DNA of 64,000 nt, taken from positions 10,156,043 to 10,220,042 of the forward strand of contig CM077155.1 in the NCBI GenBank assembly GCA_039583875.1, given 5' to 3'. The notes under the pieces are model-generated. The model searched no databases. It saw only the letters and a list, made by a program, of their open reading frames with translations, and had not been told where the DNA came from. Positions 31,967-43,045 of the stretch are shown piece after piece; positions within the stretch are counted from its first letter, which is position 1, and each line of letters opens with the position of its first letter. Origin of the DNA: Platanthera guangdongensis (lineage: Eukaryota > Streptophyta > Magnoliopsida > Asparagales > Orchidaceae). Made by a program: the position numbers and the translations under genes.

Positions 31967-33258
31967 AGATTCGAGGTCAGTGCATAGAGAAGTTATCCAC
32001 ATAAGAGTAACGTGGGACCGTGAGTGTCCTTATGTTTTAGTCTTGAGATTGGAGACTAATCCCTTATTTCTTGTTTTCCTAAAGAGTGCAAGCAACGAGG
32101 CGGGCACTTCAAGAGCAAGGGAAGAACTCTCGGTGAGCAGTGCCACTGCTCCAGGTCTTCTGGGCACGGGTGTAAACCCGGCCGACTTCTGCCGTATGCT
32201 TGCAGAAGCGATGGTGGCGGCTCGAGCTACAGCTGTAGCCCAGGTAGCAACCCCTGCTACACCGGACACGGCGACGGCCGTGCCAGGCGGAGAAGCCAGG
32301 CGAGTGGAGCCTTTGGCAGAAAGGGTGGTGGTAGGACATGGAGACCGACACATGAAGTATTTCCTGAGTTTCCATCCCCCGTCTTTCAAGGGTGTTGGAA
32401 CGCCATGCAGAGGATTGGTGGGTTCGTATTCAAGAACTTTTGAGGGGGGCGGAGACGCCAGAGGAAAAGAAATCTGAGTATACGGCGTTCATGTTGGAAG
32501 GAGACGCCAAGTTGTGGTGGGTGAGCCTTAGTGGCCGCCAGTTCCCTGGGCGCACCCCGTCGGTGGAGGAATTTGGGGACGCTTTTCTAAAGAGATATAT
32601 TCCCGTTTCTACACGGCTGGCACTTCAGACACAGTTCCTGCACTTAATACAGCGGGACAGGACGGTGGACGAATACGTGCAGGAGTTCACCCGATTGGGT
32701 CGTTATGCGGGAACGACAATGGCCGATGATATAGAGAGGGATAACCTCTTCTACCAAGGGTTAAGGGAGAATCTGAGGCAACCCCTCATCTCCATGAAGA
32801 GAGCTGGTTTTAGTGAACTTGTTGAAGCTGCCAGGAGTTTGGAAAATGATCTGGAGCAGACCCAGCGTCGTAAGGGTTTCACTCCCAAGCATGGGGAAGG
32901 GAAGCATCCCCAATCCTAAGGGAGGTCGGAAGGGAGCAGATGGAGGAAGAAGCCTCACTTTTTCGGGTCCTATGAAAAGAGCAAGTGGGCGCCAGGAGGT
33001 TCTCACTCTAGGGGACCACCGACGTGCTACAACTGCGGGAAGGTTGGGCACATAGCTCGTGTTTGTCATCAAGGGGGAGCGGAGCAAGAGGCGAGGCAGG
33101 AGCAGACTGTGCGCTCCGGCCCCAGTGCTGCAGAAAAAGGGAAGATGGCGGAATCTAGCGCTTCTCGGTTCCAACCTGTGCAACCAAGGGCTTACAACCT
33201 TGGGCAGCAGGAAGCGATCCGTCAAACCGATGTGGTGACAAGTATGAAGAAAATTTAA
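31967..33258 (+). pseudogene. gag: gag of Gyp-11
   Basis: The N-terminal part reads VNPADFCRMLAEAMVAA and FLSFHPPSFKGVG. After a frame change near 32395 the retrotransposon gag domain follows: AEDWWVRIQELL, FMLEGDAKLWW, EEFGDAFLKRYIP, VDEYVQEFTRLGRYA. A TAA stops it at 32917-32919. The same frame then continues to the CCHC knuckle CYNCGKVGHIARVC (33025-33066) and a TAA at 33256-33258. The start codon is uncertain. The protein would form the particle and bind RNA through the knuckle. Confidence 0.88.
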
Positions 33259-33295
33259 GTTTGCATTTGTGCTCCATACTTTTTAGACCCCTTTT

Positions 33296-34192
33296 GTGAG
33301 ATGTCTTGTTGTAGGCTTCGTGTTAGTTTCTGGATACCCCGCTAGGGTATTGTTCGATACGGGAGCTTCGCACTCTTTTTTTGCGGAGAGTTTCATCCGA
33401 AGGGTAGGAGTCGAGTCTTTTTCGGCGGACGCGGAATTGAAAGTGCGCATGCCTAATGGGTCATCTATGACCACCGGGGCTAAAGGGCGCATCTGTTGGG
33501 AGCTAGATGGAGTTGACTTCGTTTTGGAAGCAGCTGTGTTACCGTTAGTAGAGTTCGATATCATTTTGGGCATGGACTGGCTTGCAGAGCAGCGCGCCAG
33601 CATTGATTGTTTATCCAAGGTAGTGACCGTAAAGAGTAAGGGGCAAGCGGAAGTCAAATTTGTGGGCCTTTGTGGAGTATCCCATTCCCTAATTACGGCC
33701 ATGCAAATTATGCGGGCGGTTAACCAGGGTGGTGTGGCGCTGGTAGCGTTGTTGGAGGTTCGTCTCTCCCAACTATCTATTGAGGAAGTGCCTGTGGTGG
33801 CAGAGTTCAAGGATGTGTTTTCGGATGAACTTCCTGGAGCGCCTCCTCGGCGGGAGATCGACTTCTCGATCGAGTTAGTGCCGGAGGCTAGACCGGTGTC
33901 GCGTCCTCCATTTAGGATGGCACCAAAGGAGTTGGCGGAACTTAAGGTACAGTTACAGGAACTGTTGGAACAAGGGTATATTAGACCCAGTTCTTCACCG
34001 TGGAGCGCGCCGGTGTTGTTTGTAAAGAAGAAAGACGGTAATATGCGCCTATGCATAGACTACCGAGAGCTGAATAAATTGACCATCAAGAATAAGTATC
34101 TGATTCCTCGGATAGATGATTTGTTCGACCAATTGGTGGGGTCAGTGGTATATTCAAAACTGGACTTGAAGTCAGGCTATTATCAGCTGTGA
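33296..34192 (+). pseudogene. pol: Protease and RT N-terminus of Gyp-11
   Basis: The aspartic protease has the active site [12 protein letters not shown] (about residues 18-29) and the flap-side motif [20 protein letters not shown] linker leads to [61 protein letters not shown] and [12 protein letters not shown] with the first catalytic Asp. It stops at a TGA (34190-34192) where relatives have Arg. Confidence 0.93.
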
Positions 34193-35257
34193 ATTCGGGA
34201 TGAGGACATACCCAAGACTGCTTTTGGGACAAGGTACAAACACTTTGAGTTTACGGTGATGTCGTTCGGGTTGACGAACGCACCATCGGTGTTCATGGAT
34301 CTGATGAATCGAGTATTTCGGGATTACTTGGATTCGTTTGTGGTTGTCTTCATTGATGACATCTTGGTGTACTCCAAGTCTGAAGTGGAGCATGAGACCC
34401 ACTTAAGAGTGGTCCTGCAAGGGTTGAGGGAGAACCAGTTGTTTGCAAAGTTCTCAAAGTGCGAGTTCTGGTTAGCCAAGGTGGCATTTTTGGGCCACGT
34501 GATTAGTGGTGATGGGGTGGCAGTGGATCCAGCGAAAGTGGAAGCCATCAGAGATTGGCCGGTGTTGAGGGCCGTGGCGGAAGTCCGAAGTTTTCTTGGA
34601 CTAGCCGGGTATTATAGGAGATTCGTGGAGAATTTCTCGAGGATATCTTTACCCCTCACCTCACTCACTCGCAAAGACCATAAGTTTGTATGGACCCAAG
34701 AGTGCAATCAAGCATTCGAGGCTCTGAAGGAGAGGCTTATGGTGGCTCCAATCCTGAATCTACCGCAAAGGACCAATGGATTTCAGATTTTCAGTGACGC
34801 ATCGGGATGCGGTTTGGGTTGCATTTTGGTGCAACATTTCAAGGTGATAGCTTTTGGGTCTAGACAGCTGAAACCCCATGAGAGGAATTACCCCGTCCAT
34901 GACTTGGAGTTGGCGGCGGTAATCTTCGCGTTGAAAATATGACGACACTATGTGTATGGCGCAAGGGTGGAGATCTTCACGGATCATAAAAGCCTGAAGT
35001 ATCTCTTGGATCAAAAGGACTTGAACATGCGGCAACACAGATGGGTTGAGTTCCTTGGAGACTATGAGGTGGTGATTCAGTATACGCCAGGTAAAGCCAA
35101 TGTGGTGGCGGATGCCTTGAGTAGGAAGTACTCGGGGCAAGGAAATTGGATCGAAGCTCATGATGAGCGGTTGGTACGGGAATGGGAGTCCCTTGGATTG
35201 GAATGTGTTGCGAGAGGCAAGTCTAGCGTGGCTCGATTGAACTGGATTGAAGTATAA
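34193..35257 (+). pseudogene. pol: RT C-terminus and RNase H of Gyp-11
   Basis: The same frame continues after the TGA with [32 protein letters not shown] and the catalytic [10 protein letters not shown], then [18 protein letters not shown]. RNase H starts at [18 protein letters not shown] and reads [17 protein letters not shown]. There a TGA (34940-34942) replaces a Trp codon. It continues [20 protein letters not shown] to [11 protein letters not shown] and a TAA at 35255-35257. Confidence 0.94.
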
Positions 35258-36700
35258 AACGACTTGTCCGATTGCATTCGGGAAGCGACTTGGTTGGATG
35301 TGGAGTTTCAACCTTTTGTGTTGGAGGCTCAAAAGGACGAGAGCAGCGCCTGGGAGATGATTGATGGGATTCTGAAAAAGGACGGAAGGGTTTGTGTACC
35401 GCAGTTCGGCAAACTCCGTGAGGAGTTGATGTTTGAGGCTCACTTCACAAAGTACTCCATTCACCCGGGCAGTACAAAGATGTACTTGGATATGAAGAAA
35501 TCCTTTTGGTGGCCGGGGTTGAAGCGGGACGTGGCTTTGTATGTGAATCATTGCCAAACTTGCGCCTTGGTGAAGGCCGAGAGTCAGAAGCCGGGCGGGT
35601 TCCTGAAGCCCCTTCCAATCCCTGAGTGGAAATTTGATGACATCTCCATGGATTTTGTACATGGTTTGCCGAGATCGCAGCAGGGTAATGATGCAATTTG
35701 GGTGATTGTGGATCGCCTAACCAAGGTGGGCCACTTCATCCCAAATCGGAAGGAGGACGGCGTGGAGAAGCTGGTGGAATTGTATGTACGCAACATTGTG
35801 CGACTACATGGAATTCCTAAGAGCATAGTTAGCGATCGAGATGGACGATTTACGTCCAAAGACTGGAGAATGGTTCAGAAGAGTTTGGGTACGAAGCTAA
35901 AGTTCAGTACGACGTTCCATCCTCAAACAGATGGGCAAACTGAAAGAACGAACCGTACTATGGAGGATATGTTGAGGATGTGCATTCTTGACTTCAGAAA
36001 GAAATGGGAGGATCACCTCTTCATGGTGGAGTTCACATACAACAACAGTTTTCAAGCAAGCATAACAATAGTACCATACGAAGCTTTGTATGGGAGGCGG
36101 TGTCGAACGCCGATGTCTTGGGCAGAGGCGGGAGACACCAAACTTTTGGGAAAGGATGTGGTAGTTGACACTTGTGAGTTGGTACGGACCATCCAAGAGC
36201 GTATGAAGGTGGCGCAAGACAGGCAATCAAAATACTTTAATGCTCGTCACCGGAAGTTGGAATTTGCAGTTGGTGATTGGGTATATCTGAAGGTCAAGCC
36301 GTTCAAAGGCGTCTCACGGATTCGCCGACTCAAGAAGTTGAGTCCAAGGTTTTTGGGGCCTTTTGAAGTTGTTGAGCGGGTAGGAGAAGCAGCCTATCGG
36401 TTGGCGTTGTCCACAGATTTGAGTGGATTGCATGACGTCTTCCACATCTCCGTTTTGAGGAAGGCCTTGGTGGAGGCTAGCGTAGTGATTGAGCCGGCAT
36501 CGGTGCTGATTGAGGAAGACTTGAGGATGCGGTCCTCCCAATTGCTATAGAGGATTCGGAGACTCGACAGTTGCGAAATAAAGAAGTTAGACTCGTGAAA
36601 TTTCGATGGGACAACTGCGGTCGTGAGGAGTTTTCTTGGGAGCGAGAACAGGCCATGCTAGAAGATTATCCAGAACTCTTCTTGTCAGGTACAATTTAAG
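35258..36700 (+). pseudogene. pol: Integrase and chromodomain-like tail of Gyp-11
   Basis: The zinc region shows EAHFTKYSIHPG and HCQTCALVKAE. The catalytic core has ISMDFVHGLPRS, SIVSDRDGRFTS and PQTDGQTERTNRT (Asp, Asp, Glu all present). YEALYGRRCRTPMSWAEAG, KLSPRFLGPFEVVERVG and LHDVFHISVLRKAL follow. The main frame ends at 36550. A shifted frame from about 36530 reads LRNKEVRLVKFRWDN, EEFSWEREQAML and DYPELF, a chromodomain-type ending. Confidence 0.93.
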
Positions 36701-36743
36701 TTTTGTACCCTTTTGTTTTAAAATTTCGGGACGAAATTCTGTT

Positions 36744-36757
36744 AAGTGGGGGAGAGT
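36744..36757 (+). other. Polypurine tract of Gyp-11
   Basis: AAGTGGGGGAGAGT directly before the 3' LTR start TGTAACACC, after the usual AAATTTCGGGACGAAATT. Confidence 0.88.
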
Positions 36758-39362
36758 TGTAACACCCCAGTTTTGCAAGAGAGTCAGTGTGCAGTTCTGG
36801 AAAATTTTGGGTTTCTAGCAGGAGGCACACGGCCTGCGACACGGGCGTGTCGCAGGGCATGTCGAGGCCGTGTCGACACTCGGTCCAAGTGTCGACACTT
36901 TTGCTCGACAAAGTGTCGAGAGTAGGGCACACGGACTACGACACGGGCGTGTCGCAGGGCGTGTCGAGGCCGTGTCGATACTCGGTCCAATGTCGACACT
37001 TTCGCTCGACATTGTGTCGAGAGTAGGGCATACGGACTGTGACACGGGCGTGTCGCAGGGCGTGTCGAGGCCGTGTCGACACTCGGCCCAAGTGTCGACA
37101 CTTTCGCTCGACAATGTGTCGAGATTGGGGCACACGGCCTGTGACACGGGCGTGTCACATGGCGTGTCCCGCTTGGTCGACGATCTTCGCTCGATGTTTT
37201 TCCGCGGTGTCGACACAAAGCCTGTCGACGGGTGTCGAGACTTGGCACATGGCATGGGACACGGGCATGTCCCAGGCCGTGTCACCTCTCGGGTTGGTTT
37301 CGGGGCCGTGTCGTTGGAGGCACACGGTCGTGTCACTGGGGACACGGGCGTGTCAGATTGAACACGGGCGTGTCGGATGCCCGTGTGCATTTCCAGGCGC
37401 GTCGATTTGAGACAGCGAATGAGGCACACGGCCCTGGACATGGGCGTGTGCCAGGTCGTGTTCGGCCCAGGTCTTTTATTTTCCAGGCGGATCGTGGCCA
37501 TTCTTTCCCAGATTTTAGGATCTGATGGTTCAGGACTGTTCTTGTTGAGTTAAGTCCGAGAATAGGGTTGAAAACCATCATTCTCTTCCAAGCTTTCTCT
37601 TACTAAAGATCTAGAGAGAAGTGAGGACAAGGGAGAAGGGGAAAGAGAGTTCGGACTGTAGGAAGGGTTTTGGTGCTCCAAATCGCGAACCGAGTCCAGA
37701 TCCGTGGCGCTTAGATCGTTGCGAAGGTTTTCATCCGGCTATTTTGCCATGGCAAGGAAGAGGAGTCGGAAGGTAACGACATTTCTCCTCTCGGTCTTTA
37801 GGATGCATGTTTTAGCATCGTTTTCTTCTAGATTTTGGGCACCAACCACTCGAATGAGAGGTGTTTTGGTTGCCAAGGTTCAAGAAGAACCTCCGGGTCA
37901 ATTGAGTCCATCCCCGGCATATTTTGCATTAGAGATCCGCTCCGCTAGTGGATTACGCATGGTGGGTGAAGCCGTAGTCGCGACCGTTAGTCTGACTCGG
38001 TGATGTTGCATACGAACTTAGGGATTCGTAGAGTTTCCGATGCGGCAAGATGCCGTTTGTGATGTGGTGGTGATTTTCCCTTTTGCTTGAAAGAGTACGT
38101 GTGGTCGGAACCGGGCAAGGTTAGCTCCTCGTAGCGGTAGATGGTTTCCTTGGGGGACAAGGTTAGCTCCGTATGAGTTGGAGATGGTTTCCTTGGTTGA
38201 CAAGGTTAGCTCCGCACGAGTTGGAGATGGTTTCCTTGGTGCGCGGGAACGCTGCAGTACAAATGAGGGATTAGGGTGGTTTAGTCTTAGTTTGTGATGT
38301 GCCAAGGCGTGGCTATGTCTCCGTGGTCGGCTGGCTATCTCGTGACATGTACGTCATGCGTGGAGAGTGTCCCGGCAAGACTAGTCCCCTTCTGTGAGAC
38401 TGACGAGAATGCCAAGCTTGGGGCAAGCCCGGGCAATGAGGCCATGAGCAGGTGGGGTCCAGCAAGGCTTCTTAGAATCAGTCAGTTTGTGTTTGTTGGA
38501 ATCCTGACATGAGACGTCAGAATTTACAGGCAAGCCCGGGGCTAAGCCTTTGAGCGGGTGGGGCCTAGGCAAGATTCCATGTGGCGGCCTGTGTGCCGTT
38601 TGAGGGAGTTGTGCCTCCCTTAGTGTTTGCAGCTTTATGCCAGTGGGGAAATGATGAGTACCCAATTGATGTGATGTTGTGCTAGATGCATACACAGTAG
38701 GGTGCCTTGGGTGAAACCCAGGTGTTGCATTCATGTTGCATAAGTAGGCCCTTTTATTAAATGCTCAACCAGTAGAGAACGTGTATGTTGATTCAGACAT
38801 CCAAGCCTGATTTAATGCATTTCTATTTATAGATATTTATATTGCATACGAAGTGCTGACTTGCAGGTTGGAGGGTTCCCCGGGGTCCGTTAGGGGCGGC
38901 CGGTAGGAGATGTGTTGTTACACAGTTTGAGGTCAGCCTTTGCTGACCCACGTTTCTAATAAATTTTACAGGGCAAGGATCGCATGCAGGAGCTAGCACG
39001 CCGGCCAGAAAGGCCCAAGCCCCATGAAGTGTTTTATTTTTTGTAGCGCTACTGTTATGATGTTGTATGATTGAGACTCTTTTGTCCGGCTTGCATGCCG
39101 AGGTAGACTAGGAGTGTTGTGCACATTCTTGACTGCTATTCTTTTTACTTGAGTTTGGACTTTTGTTGTAAGGCCCTAAGGCCATTGTTGTGACTCTTAT
39201 AGTAGTGGATAACTTCTAGTCGTGCTTTGTTTCCGCTGTGTTATGCAAGCGTTTTGAGTTTGGGTAGCTATATCAACTTATAATACTAAAGCTGTGGCGT
39301 TCGTATGTTGTGGGTCCCCGGCCGGACCCATATTATACGGTCATTACAGGGGAGGTGTTACA
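36758..39362 (+). repeat. 3' LTR of Gyp-11 (2.61 kb)
   Basis: Co-linear with 29339-31945. The 102-bp units start at 36824, 36926, 37027 and 37129. Motif copies show C-to-T and G-to-A differences from the 5' LTR. Confidence 0.95.
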
Positions 39363-40371
39363 GGCGTGGCCCATCTGATACGGGCGTGTCAGTAGGCATG
39401 TAACCTTGTTTGACGAATTGTACTCGAAGATCGTCGAGTAATGTGTACACGGCCTGGGACACAGGCGTGTCCCAGGGCGTGTTTGCGTGACACGGCCTGG
39501 GATACTGGTGTGTCCCAGGGCCGTGTGACTCTCAGGTGAATTTGAGATTTTGCTGAGTAAAGTACACGGGTGGTCAACACAGGCGTGTCAGGCAGGACAC
39601 GGGCGTGTAGGGTATGACACGGGCATGTCACATGGCTGTGTACTGGTTGGATTTGAGTCGGTTGCCTGCCGCTTAAGTGACACGACCTGTGACACGGGCG
39701 TGTCACAGGGCATGTGAGGCCGTGTTCAGGGTATTTTTGGGTAAATTCGAGCCTCTCATTTCCCTTATCTTGGATCCAAAGGCCAGGCTGCTTCCAGGTG
39801 GATCAAGGCCGGGAAAATGGGATAAATCCCCTTTATCTTCATCTCCTTCTTCTCCTTTTCATTTCAAGAGAGAGAAAGAGAAAGGGAGAGCAAGGGAAGG
39901 AGAGAAGGAAGGAAAGCTAGCTGTTGGAGGAGCCGTGGAGTGCGGAATGAATATCCAAGAGCGGATTCATGAAGGCAAAGCCGAGGCTATGACTTCCATC
40001 CGGCTACTTCATGGCATCGAAGCGATCTTCAAGGATAACGATCTCCTTCTTGGACATCGAAGTCTTTTCGTTATGCATGTACGTGGAATCCTCCACCAAG
40101 AGGTGGATTTCGTAAGCGATTCCTTGGTTGAGTCTGCATGTAGAGCCGAAAGTATGGAGTACGGCATAGGCATGCTGTGTGAAGCCCATCTGGACAGGTA
40201 GTCTGGATTGGTCATGCTCATGGGTAAACCAGAGAAGACTCCGTGGATTTGATGATATGAGATATATACTTTTCTTTATTGGATGAATGAATGATATGTG
40301 ATGTGCATATGCATGTATGGAGGCTTTGAATAGGCTCCGGGTTATGTGAGAGATCATTGGTAGCATGCTCA

Positions 40372-40612
40372 GGAAGCGAGCACCTGGCCTGCTACACCAC
40401 TAAGGTGGGTTGATCTAGATAGAGCAGAGATCGATGGGCGGCAGTTCCTGGGAAGCGAGCACCCGGCTTGCTGCACTACAAAGTGTGGGTAGATCTGGAT
40501 TAGGTTGATAGATCGATGGGTGGCAGTGTCCGGGAAGCGAGCACCCGGCCTGCTGCACCACAACGTGTGGGTCGATCTGTTTTGGTTGGTAATGTTTCAG
40601 GTGCCCTGGGCG
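40372..40612 (+). repeat. About 80-bp repeat x3, Gyp-10 LTR
   Basis: GGAAGCGAGCACC-type units begin at 40372, 40451 and 40533, each with a CTGC-CAC...GTGGGT and a GATCTAGAT or GATCGATGGG part. The 3' LTR has them at 44203, 44282 and 44364. Confidence 0.87.
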
Positions 40613-40643
40613 CACGGAGCGTTGGGTGGATACCAACATTTGT

Positions 40644-40712
40644 GATATGGTTATGGTTGCTAGATTGATATGGTTGTGGTTGCTAGATTGATATGGTTGT
40701 GGTTGCTAGATT
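40644..40712 (+). repeat. 23-bp repeat x3, Gyp-10 5' LTR
   Basis: GATATGGTTGTGGTTGCTAG units start at 40644, 40667 and 40690. The 3' LTR has only two (44475, 44498). Confidence 0.9.
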
Positions 40713-41247
40713 GCTAGAGAGATTATGATATGATAATGCATACAGGGAAGGAACCACTGCCCCGGGTAAGGGGTAGGGTCGTTATAATGGGTCAGCTAAT
40801 GCTGACCGTTACTTTGTTTGCCGCTCTTGCGTGGATATGTGTTTGCAGGTGTTATTGCTTGATATGAAATGAGCGGACTGGCGGCTTGCTGCTAAAGGCC
40901 CTTGAAGGCTATGCAAAACATGGTTGGATTTCATGTGTGGCTGACCTGCGTGCCGATGTACGAAAATGTCTTTGTGTAAAGAGAAACATGTAAAGCCTTA
41001 AGGCCATGTGTGCGTGAGTTGTATACATTCCTGGTTTGGATATATAAATGTGGAGTTTATATAGTCGTGGACATTCTTTGAGTTGAGTTCATAGTAACTG
41101 AAAATGCTGCGCTATAATGCATTGAGTTAGGATGCGAGTAGATTTTGATTTCCACCCGTAATTTCGCCGCTTGTCTATGTCATATGGCGTGGGGCCCCGG
41201 CCGGACGCACCATTATATGCTACGTGACGAGTGGGGGCGTTACAAAG

Positions 41248-41262
41248 TGTTATCAGAGGCAG
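41248..41262 (+). other. Degenerate primer-binding site of Gyp-10
   Basis: TGTTATCAGAGGCAG, three bases after the LTR end, is a changed form of TGGTATCAGAGC. Confidence 0.65.
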
Positions 41263-41410
41263 GTTTAGATTGTTTGGGAGGAGAGAACATAATTGAACTC
41301 ACAAATGTCCACTAGGAATGTATTTCAAGCACGTAAGAGGCATGAATGTGTAGTCAATGTATAATTCCCATTATGATATGGATGAGTACTGGTGTTTTGT
41401 ATATTGCTAG

Positions 41411-42486
41411 GTGGCGAGGAGTGGTGCTGGGCAGCCGGAGCCCCAACAATCTGATGAGAGTGTAGCACCAGCTGCAGTGCCTACACCTCCCTCGACGGAG
41501 ACCATACAGGTGGTGACGGAGACGGTGCTTGCGGTGTTACAGGCACAGCCTATGGGGCAGGCAAGGCCTGCAGGAGTACTAGTATAGGCTAGTGCAATGC
41601 AAGAGCGTGATGCAGTTGTGGCGGAAGAGCAAGAAAGAAATGATGCATTAAAATGTTTTATGGAGTTTCATCCACCTACGTTTGGTGGGGCGATTTCCCC
41701 ACGCAGGCGGAAGATTGGTTGGCTCGAGTAAAGAGAATCCTGACTGCAATCAGGATGGTGAAGGAGCATAAAGTGACTTTAGCCACTTTTCTGTTGGAAG
41801 GAGACACGAGATTATGGTCGGATGAGATGGAGGTGCATCAGTTGGCAGGTCGAGGATTAGCGGAGGTTTCAATGGATGAATTCTCCCGATTATTTCTCAC
41901 CAAGTATTTACCAGTGTCACAGCGGATTGTGATGGAGATTGAGTTTCAATGCCTGGTGCAGGGTGAGGCTGATATTGATACGTACCTGTATGAGTTTACC
42001 AGACTGGGGAGATATGCGTGGTCTACCTTCGCTGAGGAAGCGCGAAAGACGAATCGCTTTTATGAGGGACTGTGGGATGAGTTGAGGTTAGTTCTCCCGA
42101 GTTCAGTGAACCAAGGCTTCCAAGCCTTGGTCGATATGGCCCGTGCTTTGGAAAAAGATTTGAAGCGGTTACAAGAAAAGAAGAGACTGGTAGTGGACAA
42201 GCTAGAATTCAAAGTACCACAATCAGAGCAGTCGGAGTTTAGAAGACTAGAAAAGAAAAGGTTTAGACCTGTTGAATTAGCTCTGTCAACTGTTTCTTCG
42301 GGGGAAACGTATGGGCCAGGAAGTGGTGAGACACGGATATGCTATAACTGCGGGAAGAAAGGACATATCACCCGTTTTTGTTGGAATGCCCCGTCAGGAA
42401 GTGAGAAAAAACAGGTGCGTCATATGAAGAAAAGTGTAAAGAGTGATCGAGTCATCTACATCCCGGACGCAACCTCGATTGCATAA
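41411..42486 (+). pseudogene. gag: gag of Gyp-10
   Basis: An upstream frame begins near 41411 (VARSGAGQPEPQQSDES), has a TAG at 41586-41588 and reaches FMEFHPPTFGG. After a frame change near 41680 the gag domain runs on: AEDWLARVKRIL, FLLEGDTRLW, MDEFSRLFLTKYLPVSQR, DTYLYEFTRLGRYAW, FYEGLWDELR. The CCHC knuckle CYNCGKKGHITRFC lies at about 42341-42382, and the frame stops at 42484-42486. The best frame starts at ATG 41653 (277 codons). No protease or RT follows. Confidence 0.88.
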
Positions 42487-43045
42487 TATGGACTTGCAAG
42501 AGCCGCAAAGCTCAGTTAGTGAAATTAAGCCGCGAGTGTTCAATTTCGAACTTCAAGAGCCGATAAAACGATATCTGCAAAATCAGGCGGCTGAGCAGCG
42601 GAAGGAAACGTAGAGTAGTAATATGTGTCACTTGGAGGATGTGCCTATAGGAGATGTATGAGGATGCACTACTGCTGTGAATAGTGGTGATGATACTATT
42701 GTACATATAGGTGTTGTGGTATGTTGAATAATAACATGTGGGTGCACACTTGTGATATTTCGTGATCGATCAATTATGATATCTGTCTATTAGAATGTTT
42801 GTGGTTATAACACACTTGTTAAATTTGGTGGATGAATGTGCACATGTGGGTTCGGAATGTATGTATATGCTGTATGGTTGTGTAGTTTGTGTGACGCCTT
42901 GGGTGAGACAAGCCACGACCTCTGAGCTCAAACCCGGCTTGCCTCTTCGAGTGCTCGGTTGCAGTGGGTGCAACCTTGCGTGATTGTGTGGCTGATTGTA
43001 GTGAGCGAAATTTGAGGATGAAATTTCTTTGAAGGAGGGGAGGAT
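42487..43045 (+). other. Gag-to-LTR spacer of Gyp-10 with purine tract
   Basis: There is no pol motif in any frame. The end has ATTTGAGGATGAAATTTC and the tract GAAGGAGGGGAGGAT (43031-43045) directly before the 3' LTR. Confidence 0.8.

Larger units (their letters stand above)
29339..39362 (+). mobile_element. Gyp-11: full-length Ty3/gypsy chromovirus-like element
   Basis: 10.0 kb with LTRs of 2607 and 2605 bp, primer site, gag, protease-RT-RNase H-integrase, chromodomain-like tail, purine tract and duplication GGCGT. By eye the LTRs differ by a few percent, so this is the youngest of the nested elements. Coding breaks are few: a frame change and a stop in gag, three stops in pol and a frame change before the chromodomain. 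Confidence 0.95.
39363..41244 (+). repeat. 5' LTR of Gyp-10, second part
   Basis: It resumes after Gyp-11 and ends GGGGGCGTTACA. GACACGGGCGTGTC-type motifs continue to about 39730. Then come two tandem repeats (40372-40612 and 40644-40712) and gene-free DNA. A 174-codon open frame (39677-40201) is present in both LTRs but looks unselected. Confidence 0.92.

Noticed and set aside
36696..37581. Open frames up to 228 codons in the Gyp-11 3' LTR
   Set aside because: Second LTR copy of the same repeat artefact.
39677..40201. 174-codon frame present in both Gyp-10 LTRs (also 43508-44032)
   Set aside because: Its presence twice is due to LTR duplication. The two versions differ at roughly 30 amino acids, with no sign of silent-site bias.
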